From Plumapathes pennacea (taxonomy: Eukaryota; Cnidaria; Anthozoa; Antipatharia; Myriopathidae): a DNA stretch of 64,000 nt. A program made the position numbers and the translations under genes. Shown here piece after piece: positions 25,401-35,200 of the stretch. The stretch lies in contig OZ038462.1 of the NCBI GenBank assembly GCA_964036295.1, positions 24,439,863-24,503,862 of the forward strand. Direction: 5' to 3'. Within the stretch, counting starts at the first letter, position 1, and each line of letters begins with the position of its first letter. The notes below the pieces were generated by a model. It had not been told where the DNA came from. It saw nothing but the letters and a program-made list of their open reading frames with translations, and made no database searches.

Positions 25401-28400
25401 GTTTTGCATAATCATTAAAATATGATTGGAAGTAAACTATGTTGCTGCACACGTAGCTAGAATCGTCGCCAAATATCTTGGGACACTCACTAATTTTCAA
25501 ACATTTCTATGAATTATTCTGTAAATAACAGCTCCCTTCCTCTATTCAGTGTTGCAGTTACACAAAATTGTTCTAGAGAAGGGGGGAAGGGCCAACTTTC
25601 TCTGCTAATTTGAATGCTTAAATGCCTTTATCGATAAATAAATATGCAACTAGTGGTTTGTCGCGGTTGGGCATCGGCAGATATATTGCTAAATCAATGA
25701 GTTATATCATAGTTTGACTTCTCAAATCAATAAATACTAGAAATACGTTAATCGCAGATACCCCCTTGCTCTGCATGCCATTGATTGGACTTTTACTTTG
25801 GTACTGCTCAACAAGAGCAGCCTTTGTTTTACCGAAATGCTGACTCAATCTTTTCTTCGAAGTCAAGTGCTACACGCAAAGGAAGGAGAAAAAGAATGGT
25901 GTGTTTTGCGGTACTTTTGCGTTGAAAAAAGAGTCGATTGCGTGACGCCGTACGTATTTCCCACGTTCGGCGAGTCAAATTAATTTATACAGTCTGCCAA
26001 GCACGTTCTCAAAATTTAATACTTAAATTTTGAAGTTGGTCGGCCGCCGTAGTACGTGATAAAAGGAACACTGATTTTCCAATTTTGAATTCATAGGCAG
26101 TACAATTAAATAGGCTTCCTGTGCGATCTTTTTTTACTCTGGACTGCATGCACTAGACTCAGACATGCATATTTAATGAGCTCGAATTGTTTTGTATGCC
26201 GCTCAAAACAGCATGATTTCTCCCAAAATCAAAGCAAAACTTGAACGGTTTACTTCAAATTATACACGGGCTTCAGACCTAGTCATACTTCAAAGGGCTT
26301 GTGAACGATTCGCGCTGCAATCACCGCGTCTCTGATTACAGCATTTGTTACAGTTTTAGTCTTGAAAGAAAAAATAAGACATCTGACTAAATCATTCAAG
26401 ACTCCAAGTTCCGATTGCTCTGAGCGAATACGGTAGCCGAAACTGGCAACAGAAGCGTATTAAAACAATACTTCGAGGGAAATGATCAGCATACAGATTT
26501 TAATACATTCTTGAAGTGATCGAGTTACAAGATACGGGATAGAATATATTTGTCACGGTGATTGTTCGATTTCCACTGACTGACCTTTGTTGCTTGTCCT
26601 TTCTGAATAAGTATCTGAGTTTAACACAAAACGACGTCTGAAGCTCTCGATTTGCTTTCAAGTGCTGTTCCCTTTGCGGAGCCGTTTCTTCGGCACGCTT
26701 CCCGCGTTCATGATGCTGTCGGAAAAACATGTTTGTCGTCTTTTGGCGATGTTCGATCGTTTCACGATTTCGCCTTGCCCGTGCCTGTTCCCTTCTCTTT
26801 TGAAGACGAGCTTCGCGAAACCGTTTTGTTTCACGTTTTCCAGTTTTTTCAAATTCATTTTCGTGAGGAACGAACTGCCTTATAAGGAGTAGAATAGTTT
26901 TCCGTTAGTCTTTACATGAAGTGTTGTCCGCCCCTTGACTGACTGACAGACGAACATTCACTCGATCAAATGCTGTCACGGTTAGTAACCCCTCACTTCG
27001 CTCGGGGGATAACAAATACATCATTGGGCCAAGTTTTAGATAGATAACACACTGTGTCAGACGTTTATCGAGACTTTTCTCTGAGGAAATTTTAAAAATA
27101 GTTAACAAGTTGACGCCAGTTGTTTGTGTCTTTCCTCTTATTGATGATGAAACTCATCATAACATTGTCAGAAAACCGACGTCAATTTGTTTTTTGCAAT
27201 AACAAACTCAAGCGATGAGTAGGGAAAAACATGCAAGAAAACTGGATTTTGTTCAATTTGACCGAAATATTGTCAACAATTTTTCTCGCTTTCTTATTGG
27301 TTAAAGTTAAAATTCAAGACATTTCATTTCATTGGTCATCTCATTGGCCAAAAAGTGACCGCTTGACGTGAGCATTTTGTGCATGCAAAATATAATTATG
27401 TCAAAGAAGTTGGAAAGAAATGAAACTAGACGTTTTTCTGCTGCGGTTTCCTCGACAATCTCAAGACAAAGCTCAAGAAGTTTCGCCTCTGAGCACTTCT
27501 GACCACTACTTCAATTGCCGAAGGTCGCTTTTGCAAGATCTGAGGTAAAAGTGAAGTTGAAGTCACCTTCTTTGTCCAAACCTCTGTCGTCAGCGCTCAA
27601 TTTATGTGTCTGTCCTATCAATGATGAAAATTAGCCAATAAAAAAGCGGGAAACTGACGTGTTATTGTAAACTATAGCTTTGCACGCAACCGCCATGTTG
27701 GTGTACAAGTTTAGTACACCAGCTTGGCGGCCGTTCCCTTTCGGCACGTACTAAAGCTTATTTGGATCTGAGTTTGATTCTGAGTTCCTCGAAGTTTTTG
27801 TCGGTCAACTTTTTTAATAGATTCTAGAAGAAAAACATTCAATTTTAAACACAAAACATTCATTTTCTCGCAGCTAAAGCGTGACACACGGTTTATTCAA
27901 ACAGTCGATAGAAGTTTTGTATATCTACCCAGAATTTTGCGTGGAAATTTCACTCATAGTATTCTAGAACCTATAAATGTGTCGAGTGCATTGCATAACT
28001 TCTGAGATATCTTTTTATGACCTTGTATGCAAACCACTAATATTTTCGAAGTGTCGCAAGGACGTTTGTACGTGTTACGGGGCAATAGCAGACTTTAAAA
28101 TTCTTTCTTCGTCGGGGGGCAAATCGCCGGCTGAGGTACCAAGTCCACAGATGGACTTTTCCGCTAAGATGTCTAAAACAGTAGAGTGGTTTCGCTATTT
28201 GACTAATATACACATTCTGTAATAACAACACATTGATCCGATGGATATGATTGGCTATAATTGGGATCTGAAGGAAGAGAAGGTGCTGGCACACCTACAG
28301 CAGTGTACGCACTTGCTGTTGCTCATTTTCTAGAACATGATCTTCAATTAATAACAAGATCGCCTATATTTCCTAAGGAAGGCCCTATTTGATCAAACAA

Positions 28401-29231
28401 CTATACTAACTTTTTCAATTGTAAATAAAAGAACTCCAATTCACTAATTTATACGCTTCCAAAGTACGGGAAGATATTCCAATTTTATGCCATAACATTT
28501 GTCTACGATTGTAGCAAGGCAGTGTGAATTTACTATATACTGATATTTGGCAGCTTATAGCAGTACACCTTTAAATATCCGTAGGAACAGTTTTGGTTTA
28601 CTGGCCAAATGCAAAACCGAATGTGCCTTTCGCATTCTTGGCTTTCACTGATAGGCATCATAACGCCATGCCGGATGAACTTTTAATACACATTAAACCA
28701 TTGAATTCATGCACTGTCATGTTTCTGTGTCGAAAAAAAAACAAAACAAAACAAAACTACAAAGACAAAACACGAGCTCCGCTTGACAACAACGTGAGCG
28801 CTGTTATCAGAATGTACTCATAGCTGATCTGCATTTGATGAGTGGTTACACCTTCAGTTCATGAGTTTGGGCGAAATTTCATTCTTGAGTTAAATTCGCC
28901 TTTGGGTGTAGGAGGATTAAACAGTTAGTGTCGCAAGGCTATCCATGAGCCGGTGCAAAATGTTGCAATATTTTTTTCCTGCAGTCCTGCTTTTTCCAAC
29001 TTTTATTTCCGTTTAATCCCACTTGCTTCCTCTTGAATTTTTACCTTTCAGAAATTCCTGGGTGACTACGCCGAATGTCTCTTCACGGATGAAGCCGCAC
29101 TCAAAGCAATCAACCGTTTCCAAGAGCACCTAAAAAGAATCTCTGCCGAAATAAAAAAGAGGAACAGGAAATTGATAACTCCATACGAGTATCTTCTGCC
29201 TGAATGCATTCCCAACAGCATCTCCATTTGA
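13430..29231 (+). CDS. animal lipoxygenase with PLAT domain, 7 coding exons, 683 aa
   Basis: Exons: 13430-13511, 19966-20253, 20942-21414, 22849-23112, 24108-24521, 24986-25336, 29052-29231; every junction has AG/GT and the phases join. The enzyme adds O2 to polyunsaturated fatty acids such as arachidonate. Residues 1-120 are the PLAT/LH2 beta-barrel used for membrane binding; the rest is the catalytic domain. Iron ligands are visible: H373 and H378 (HLLRCH), H560 and N564 (QHAAVN), and the C-terminal I683 (IPNSISI). The stereocontrol (Coffa) position is Gly416 (NTLGRE), which in known enzymes favours R-specific oxygenation. The ATG begins the PLAT domain, so this is a stand-alone enzyme and not the coral allene oxide synthase fusion. 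Intron 1 (6.4 kb) and intron 6 hold Helitrons. Length is normal for the family, and I see no break. Confidence 0.93.
17660..18985 (+). mobile_element. Helitron copy C, complete, in lipoxygenase intron 1
   Basis: Begins A|TCCCCGAGCGAAGCGAGGG and ends in the TGCGATTATCGTA hairpin, TTT and CTAG|T. This is the cleanest copy: 1326 bp, both termini, and an open STPR-like frame. It lies in the same orientation as the lipoxygenase gene. Confidence 0.85.
17873..18244 (+). CDS. STPR-like protein fragment in Helitron C
   Basis: Starts at the ATG at 17873 ([19 protein letters not shown]). It has the same Arg-rich repeat units as copy A (EARARR-type, [27 protein letters not shown]), then FCVKLRYLFSKDKQQRSVSGN. 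The copy stays open for 123 codons. The conserved part ends at the same residue as in copy A, so the deletion that removed the Rep/helicase was inherited, not independent. Confidence 0.45.
   Translation: MNLKTGKLETEWSRKARLHKRREQARVRRTNCETIEQRQIRLEKRQQTCYNRQHHEQKHAEETASQREQRLEANRELQTPFCVKLRYLFSKDKQQRSVSGNRTITVTNTFYPVSCNSVTSRMY
20328..20524. repeat. dispersed foldback repeat, copy 1
   Basis: Contains GCCCGATTAAGCTAATCCAGGATTAG, then AGGTCTAAACTTT, AGCCTGAAAAT and, after the centre, CAATAACCCTGCA and a tail that reads back toward GGCTAACCC. The same order recurs at 29622, 38180 and, inverted, 39894. Confidence 0.6.
20551..20769. mobile_element. TIR MITE in lipoxygenase intron 2
   Basis: The ends are inverted repeats of about 28 bp (ACAATCATGGTCAAAAGT.. 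and its complement) with three mismatches. The interior has a G-run of about 25 bases at 20702-20726. The CAAAAGT end suggests a Tc1/mariner derivative. Confidence 0.65.
21925..22170. repeat. short tandem repeat of ~48 bp units
   Basis: CCCAGCAAACCCCGC recurs three times (one copy reads CAGACC), each followed by GTGATTCT or GAGGTCGCC. A flanking word, CCGTGAACGAAAAACA, is present at both about 21948 and 22142. Confidence 0.6.
23239..23495. mobile_element. TIR MITE inside a CTAGA-rich repeat
   Basis: Ends are CTACAATCCTGGCCAAAAGT and the complement of CTACGATCCAGGCCAAAAGT. GGCCAAAAGT is typical of Tc1-like ends. The surrounding sequence (23120-23600) is a degenerate ACTAGA/AGACTAG satellite that the element has split. 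Confidence 0.65.
23670..23735 (-). repeat. copy of a GAAGGGCTAGCGTTCGAAACG motif repeat
   Basis: The minus strand reads ATGAAGGGCTAGCGTTCGAA, close to GACGAAGGGCGAATGCTCGA at 31051 on the plus strand. This conserved word is a familiar piece of dispersed retroelements in marine invertebrates; which one cannot be told from this fragment. Confidence 0.4.
24890..24946 (+). other. possible 57-nt optional lipoxygenase exon
   Basis: A 19-codon open stretch with an AG before it and GTAATA after it, lying 39 bp upstream of exon 6 in the same phase. It would add residues starting GTNRATHLTLEHLVNLK between exons 5 and 6. Known lipoxygenases have no such insert, so it may be a decoy. Confidence 0.25.
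25457..25620. repeat. degenerate relative of the 23239 MITE
   Basis: Starts CTAGAATCGTCGCCAAATAT..TGGGACACT and continues with the same C/T-rich, then A/G-rich halves. Only one end is recognisable. Confidence 0.4.
25737..27009 (-). mobile_element. Helitron copy D in lipoxygenase intron 6
   Basis: Read on the minus strand it starts A|TCCCCCGAGCGAAGTGAGG at 27009 and ends CTAG at 25740-25737 before a T. The STPR-like frame is present but frameshifted (pieces at 26858-26658 and 26730-26500). It is inserted antisense to the host gene, unlike copy C. Confidence 0.8.
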
Positions 29232-29621
29232 AGTTTCAAAATCAGACCGCTATTTTGGAGTTTACTGAGAAATGTATAGCAAGCATTTACTGTCAGATCA
29301 GGATCAGTGTCTTGCTTTTAATTATGTTAGAGCTGTGTTTGAAAGACTGTCGAAAATCAGAATCAAAGCAATCACAGAGCCAATCACGGAGAAACTGTAA
29401 GAAACAATTCTGACCAATCAGAAGCTGAAGTAGTTTGCCGTTTGTTTTTACTTTGAAAGAGAAACCAATCAGCAGTGCGAGAACACGCCATCGCGCGTGC
29501 TTGCTTGCGTGCACGCTAGAAAATTTTCTCAACTTTCACTTTTGTTTCTGATTGGTCTAGAATGCTGGCGAAATTGTTTCAATTTCGATCAATTTCGACA
29601 TCCAAACAACTCTGTATAGTT

Positions 29622-29812
29622 GTGGGCCCGATTTTTCAAAGCACGATTAGACTAATCCTGGATTAGGTCTAAACTTTCTTGTCATTTATAAGCCTGAAAA
29701 TGTGAAGGTTTCGTCCACAACAACTTCCTAGATACGTTTTAAGCTTGAACAAGCATTTAAATCCTTCTTTGAACAAAACCCTGCAGTTTATTAGCAAAGA
29801 GGTCGAGAGAAA
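29622..29812. repeat. dispersed foldback repeat, copy 2
   Basis: GTGGGCCCGATTTTTCAAAG, CACGATTAGACTAATCCTGG, AGGTCTAAACTTT, AAGCCTGAAAATGTGAAGG and AACAAAACCCTGCAG align in order with copy 1. Confidence 0.65.
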
Positions 29813-31045
29813 TAATAGTAGTAGTATGAGTAAAAGTAGTATGACAATGACGTCAATCCTCGACCCATTGGTTTTGAATGAATCGCAAGTTTTTCTTATT
29901 TCTATACTCTAAATATTTACTCATTGACATGTCCCGCGTGTGATTTTACAATCACGACCCAAAAAAGATCAAATAATTTTTCGTACTTTTTATCGAAGTG
30001 GCCAGACACAGTATGGCAAACAATGTTTTTTACTTCGTGATAAAATTGATTTAATAGCTGGTGTCTAGAATTCTAACTTGTGAGGTTTTCTGAAGGACGT
30101 CTTTGTAGAACTGCTCAATTAATCCTCCCAAGCACATGAATTCATTATGCTTTCCTAACCAAAGTATTAATGTGAACAGAAATTGCAGTACCTTGCCTCG
30201 AGCTGCGCTATATGAAGCAAAGTCATAAGATTTTTTGAGTTTTGATTATTACTTTTAGCCAATAATAGTGTTTATAATATAGTGTTTGACACCTCTAGCT
30301 TTAAAAGTAACAAATGCCGGTTTTAACGTCCTTTATACAAAAAGATCTCTGTTGCACGATTTAGCCTGTAAAAAGCGCCGGCGATTTTAAGTTTAAGCGG
30401 GGTGACATGTAGCCAATCCTAAATCTTCAAACATTTAAACAATATTCTGTTTCATTCCCAATAAAAGGGCAGTGCTTACAATTATCATTGGATTCTATAT
30501 ACCATTGTAAGTTGTAACACAGTTCAAACTTCCAATGCAATTCCCTCGATCACCACTTTACCCAAAACAGTGGTTTTCTCTGTATTTACAGGACTATGCC
30601 TTCCTCCAAATAATCAGGTATACGAAATATCTTCAAACGGCTTACCGTATAACGTTTCTTCCCACCTACATACATACATACATACATACATACATTTATC
30701 AGTCTATATTTAAACACGGTATTTTTTATCATGATTGCATGATCTTTCTGATTCAGGTATCATCCATGGTAAAAAAGGCCCTGATGCGTTTGCGAGGAGG
30801 CAGCGCAGAACTCCTAGAAGAAAACCCTGTTAAAGTATACATTTTCCAGAAGCTTAATGACAGTAGATCAAGACATAAAGAATTGTTTCTTACAGTTTCT
30901 CCGGGATTGGTTTCGAGTAACTTACGTATTTTCCCACGTAACCTCTACTCACGAAACGTTTCAGTTCGGATCATGCTGACTCACGGACAGGTCTTTGTAA
31001 CAGACATGTCGTTTCTTTGCCAACTGACGACCTGGACTATAGCTG

Positions 31046-31079
31046 ACTAATACTCCGACGAAGGGCGAATGCTCGAAAC
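31046..31079 (+). repeat. copy of the GACGAAGGGC..TCGAAACG motif repeat
   Basis: The plus strand reads GACGAAGGGCGAATGCTCGA then AACGTTG, related to the minus strand of 23670-23735. Confidence 0.4.
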
Positions 31080-32237
31080 GTTGTCAAGGGACAATTCGGA
31101 ACAATTTGGAAATTTATTATAAAGAATAATATTTCGGCTATCCTGGAGCGAACTTGTATTTGCAAACGGAAGGACTCACATTTGACCTTCGGACTTAGGT
31201 TTGCAGTAGCCTTTAGGAGCATAGTTCATAAATGAGGTCAGCGAAGCATTTGCGTGTGCAGCACAAACCGCAAGAAAGGCATGGCGCCAGGTTCGCTACG
31301 AATGTGCCTGTCGGTAAGCTTTACCTGCACGATTTGAGCTAAGCTGCCAAGTGGTTGCACGGCATCGTGATGCACAGACACCTTAGGAGTCTTTGTAGTC
31401 GCCTATGCCGTGGAAATTCCGTCCATTCCTTTCCGGTCTAATCTCATTGTGGTTTTGCTATCCAATTTAGTTGTCTACCCAAACGGAAGTTTGTAATCGC
31501 TGTACGTGCTCCCTGAGCATACTTAACGGCTAGTTTGTAGTGTAGAATTCAGTTGAGTGGAGTTGAGTTAGAGTTGTGACTTGGAGCCCAACCCTAAAAT
31601 CTGCTCCGTAACAACGTCAACTCAAACTTCTTGACGGCGTCCAGTTCACACATCGACCGCTAGTCGATTCATCATACGTCTTCCTCCGCGTCAACGCAGT
31701 CAAAACGTAGTTCTGTCAAGTACTAGCCTTCCATGAGTAACAGTTATTCCGTGTGACCGGTTGAACCTTCGCGTGCAGTACAATTGATTACAATAATGTT
31801 GGTAAACCACACTATCTCTCTAGGCAAGTGCTCCGAGGCAACTATACATATCATACACAACAAGGATAGACCAACAAAGTCTTGTAGTCAAGTGGGGTGA
31901 TTGTTTCTTCTCTGTAGACAGTCCCTCAGTTTGCGTGTTCTTTTAATGTTTGTTTAAAACTTTGCCGTTCTTTCTTTGTGCGTCATTTTGTTCCAAGTGT
32001 TCTTCACTTTGACCGTGGTTGCGTTGAGTGTATACTTTGGCTCGGTGAGGGTTCGATAGGCGAGACAACCAAGCGAGACCAGTTTAGACCTCCACTAACG
32101 AATGTGTGAACGCTGTTGCTAGAAGAACGAAAAATATTCAATGGCGAGCACAAACTGTCAAAGAAACGTAATTAGTCAATTAGCTGAAGTAGCTATAATT
32201 AAATTTAACACGCATTTTCCACTTGTTTATCTTTCAG

Positions 32238-35200
32238 CTTCGTGTGCTTCTGTCTACGATGACGACGAGAAACGGCTACTAATGGATCTTTTCGATAAGT
32301 ACGCGCCCGAGATAAGGCCGGTCTCAAAGAAAAGCGACAACGTTACTATCAAGTTTGGTCTCTCCTTGCACCAGATCATTGCAATGGTAAAGTGAAGCTT
32401 TTTCTTCGCTTGATTTACTCAATTATCTCATTGTGTCGTTTCTTTTTTCGTCTTCTTTGCTCGTTTGTGCATAATTATTTCAGCAGATTATAAAATGTAA
32501 ACATTTATTCATCCATCTTTGAAACTGCGGCGTCGGATTGCTTCGTATTTTGTTGATGAAAGTGTTAGTCCACGTTAAAACTTTTAGCTATAATAACAAT
32601 GAGTCCTTTGAGAGCATGTTTTGTTCTGCGGTAGCGTCTCGAATGTGTATAACGTAGAAACCCATGACCTTCGCGGTAAAACGGTGGTGTGCGTGGGAGC
32701 GACGCCGCGGAAATGCGATCGCCTGACAAAACCGTGGATGCAAGTGCAGGCTAAACGTTCGTAAAACCCCAAGACTTGGCCAAGAAAGTCAATCCAAGTA
32801 CGGCAACTACTCAGAAAGTTGGTTTAATGTATTTTCTATAACATAAGTTGTGCACAAGAGAAAGAGGCCAGTTGCACACAATGTGAAATGTATCTCGAAT
32901 TATGAGAAGTCAGATAGCCATGGCGACGAACGCTGACCAACGGAAGTGACGTCAAGAACGTATTTAACTGCGGTTTCCGTTGGGAGCTGGTCAAGTGTGT
33001 GATTCCCGTTGAAACCTGGATTATGTTTTTCAGCTCACTTTTACTGTCATCTTTGTCCGCAGTTCATATGTATGTGCTTTGTCGTATATAAGTCATATCA
33101 CACAGTCTCCACTGATGTTTGGATTTTGATCATGTACAGACTTATTCCTTTGAATTCATGGTCACACGCTATACTTTCTCGACAGGATTTCAAGAATCAG
33201 ATCGTCAAGAGTAGCGTGTGGATCAGACAGGTAGGGCAATTTCTTCTCTTCATAATCTTCTTTCTTTCTTTCTTTCTTCTTAGTCTTGTTCTCCTTGTTC
33301 TTGTTCTTGTTGTTCTTGCAAATTGCTATTTTTTGTTTATGCACCGTGTTCACAATCAGGTTTTGCTTCTTCTGGTGACTGGCCGAAAACTGAAATAACT
33401 TGCGTTGCCATCGAGAATCGTAGCTAACACTGCATCCAAAGAAATTGGCAATGATTGTATCACCGATTTATGGGCCTTTAGAACAGTTAGGCCGATAACA
33501 CTTACCTCAATGAGAATCAATCTACTGTAGGTATATACGTACGAGTAAGTGTGTAGCTATACAAAACTGATATTTTGACACGGCAGACGTGGTACAATCC
33601 CTACTTGTCGTGGAACTCGAGTTTGTACGGCGGAATCAAGACGATAAACGTGGAACCCTCAAAGGTCTGGGTACCAGACATTTATCTCTACAACAAGTAA
33701 GAAGAAATGTTTTTGTTTGTATTTGACTGTTTGTCTTCGTCCCTCCTCCCTCCCACCCCCCCCCCCCCGCCCCCCCCCCCCCCCCCCATACACACACACA
33801 CTTTTTTGTTTCTTTTTGTGTGTTTGTTTTGCTAAGAAACAGGCACGATATAAAGAGACAGGGACAGACAGACAGACGAACAGCAGTTACTGGAGAAACT
33901 TCATGTGTATCGGTGTCGACGTAGCTCGGTGGAAAAATTCTAACACTGCGACCTCGTATATATCAGCGACGGTGACGTCACTGTCTAGCACAAGTTGGAG
34001 AGAGAAACAAAACGAGAGAAACAGAAATACAGACAGACACAAGCTTGCACAGACACCGACAGAGAAAAGCACTGAGCTGCGTGGGGATTGTCTGGCGTTT
34101 TCCTGCCTCGAATAACGTTTATCCTTTTTCTCCCAAGATTGATCAACTTCATTTTTCTCCTTCAGGTTTTCACCATAAATATATAACACAATAAGAAGAA
34201 CTTGGCTTTTGATATCTTGCTGACATTTTCGTTTTTTCCATATTGCCAGCGCCGATGATTCATACGACGGAGCGATGGACAAGTTCAAGACAAAGGTTGT
34301 GTTGTACAGCGATGGTAATGCACTGTGGCTCGCTCCGAAAATAATCTCCAGCTCCTGCCAGTTTGACGTTACATATTTTCCTTTTGACGAACAGGTCAGT
34401 TTGTGCGATACTGTGTCTTGTCGTGCCGTGCCGTGCCGTGCTGTAAACATGGTTTGCTTCCATCTACACCTCGTTGTATTCTAGTTGTTATTGTTTTCCG
34501 TGCTGTGTCATGCCGTGTGGTACCGTGTCGTGTCATGTCGTGTGGTACCGTGTCGTGTCATGCCGTGTGGTACCGTGTCGTGTCATGTGCTGAAAACATG
34601 GTCTACTTCCAGCTGCACCTCTTTTCTGTGATGTGTTTGTTGTGTCTGGCCTTGCTTTGCTATTCTGTGTTGTTTTGTGCTTTATATATTGTTTTCTGTA
34701 CTGCTGTACATGTGCAATGTTGTGCTGTACTGTGCTGTACTCTACTCTACTCTACTGTACTGCCTGCTATACTGTACTGTGCTGTGTTGTGCTATGTTGT
34801 GCTGTACTGTGCTATGTTATGCTGCACAGTAATTTGCGGTGCAATTTTTCTCTTTACTGTACTTTAACTGTTTTGTAATCCCTCCTCATGTTGACTTCTC
34901 CAGCTTTGCATTCTTAAATTCGGTTCGTGGACGTACAACGGCTTCTCCTTGAATTTCATCAACGAGGACTTCCCGAAGACATGCGAAGGAGATATCTCGA
35001 AATTCATCATGAATGGCGAGTGGAACTTGATGGAAATGCCGTGCCAACGAAATGAGATCATGTACGTGTGCTGTCCAGCACCATACCCTGACGTCACATA
35101 CACATTGCACCTGCGCAGAAAGTTCCTGTTCTATTTCATCAACATGATAGCACCGTGCTTTCTGATTTCAGGTGAATGGAAGTTTTTAATCTCCTTTTAT

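Larger units (their letters stand above)
29232..32237. other. lipoxygenase-nAChR intergenic region
   Basis: Holds a foldback repeat (29622-29812), an (ACAT)n microsatellite at about 30667-30695, and an open frame at 30535-31050 that ends next to a dispersed retroelement motif at 31046-31079. The signal-peptide exon of the receptor gene should lie here or upstream, but I could not find one with the needed phase. Confidence 0.5.

Noticed and set aside
30535..31050. 171-codon frame as a gene
   Set aside because: No recognisable domain, spans an ACAT microsatellite, and ends beside a dispersed repeat word.
32141..32237. ATG at 32141 as the nAChR start
   Set aside because: It lacks a signal peptide, and a strong pyrimidine-tract CAG precedes 32238; it is probably intronic.
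33717..34115. 132-codon frame with a polyproline start
   Set aside because: The proline run is a poly-C tract in an intron; the rest has no domain.
34403..34878. Cysteine-rich open frames resembling a secreted peptide
   Set aside because: The TGTCGTG/TGTGCTG simple repeat produces Cys and Val codons in every frame; the tract is intronic.
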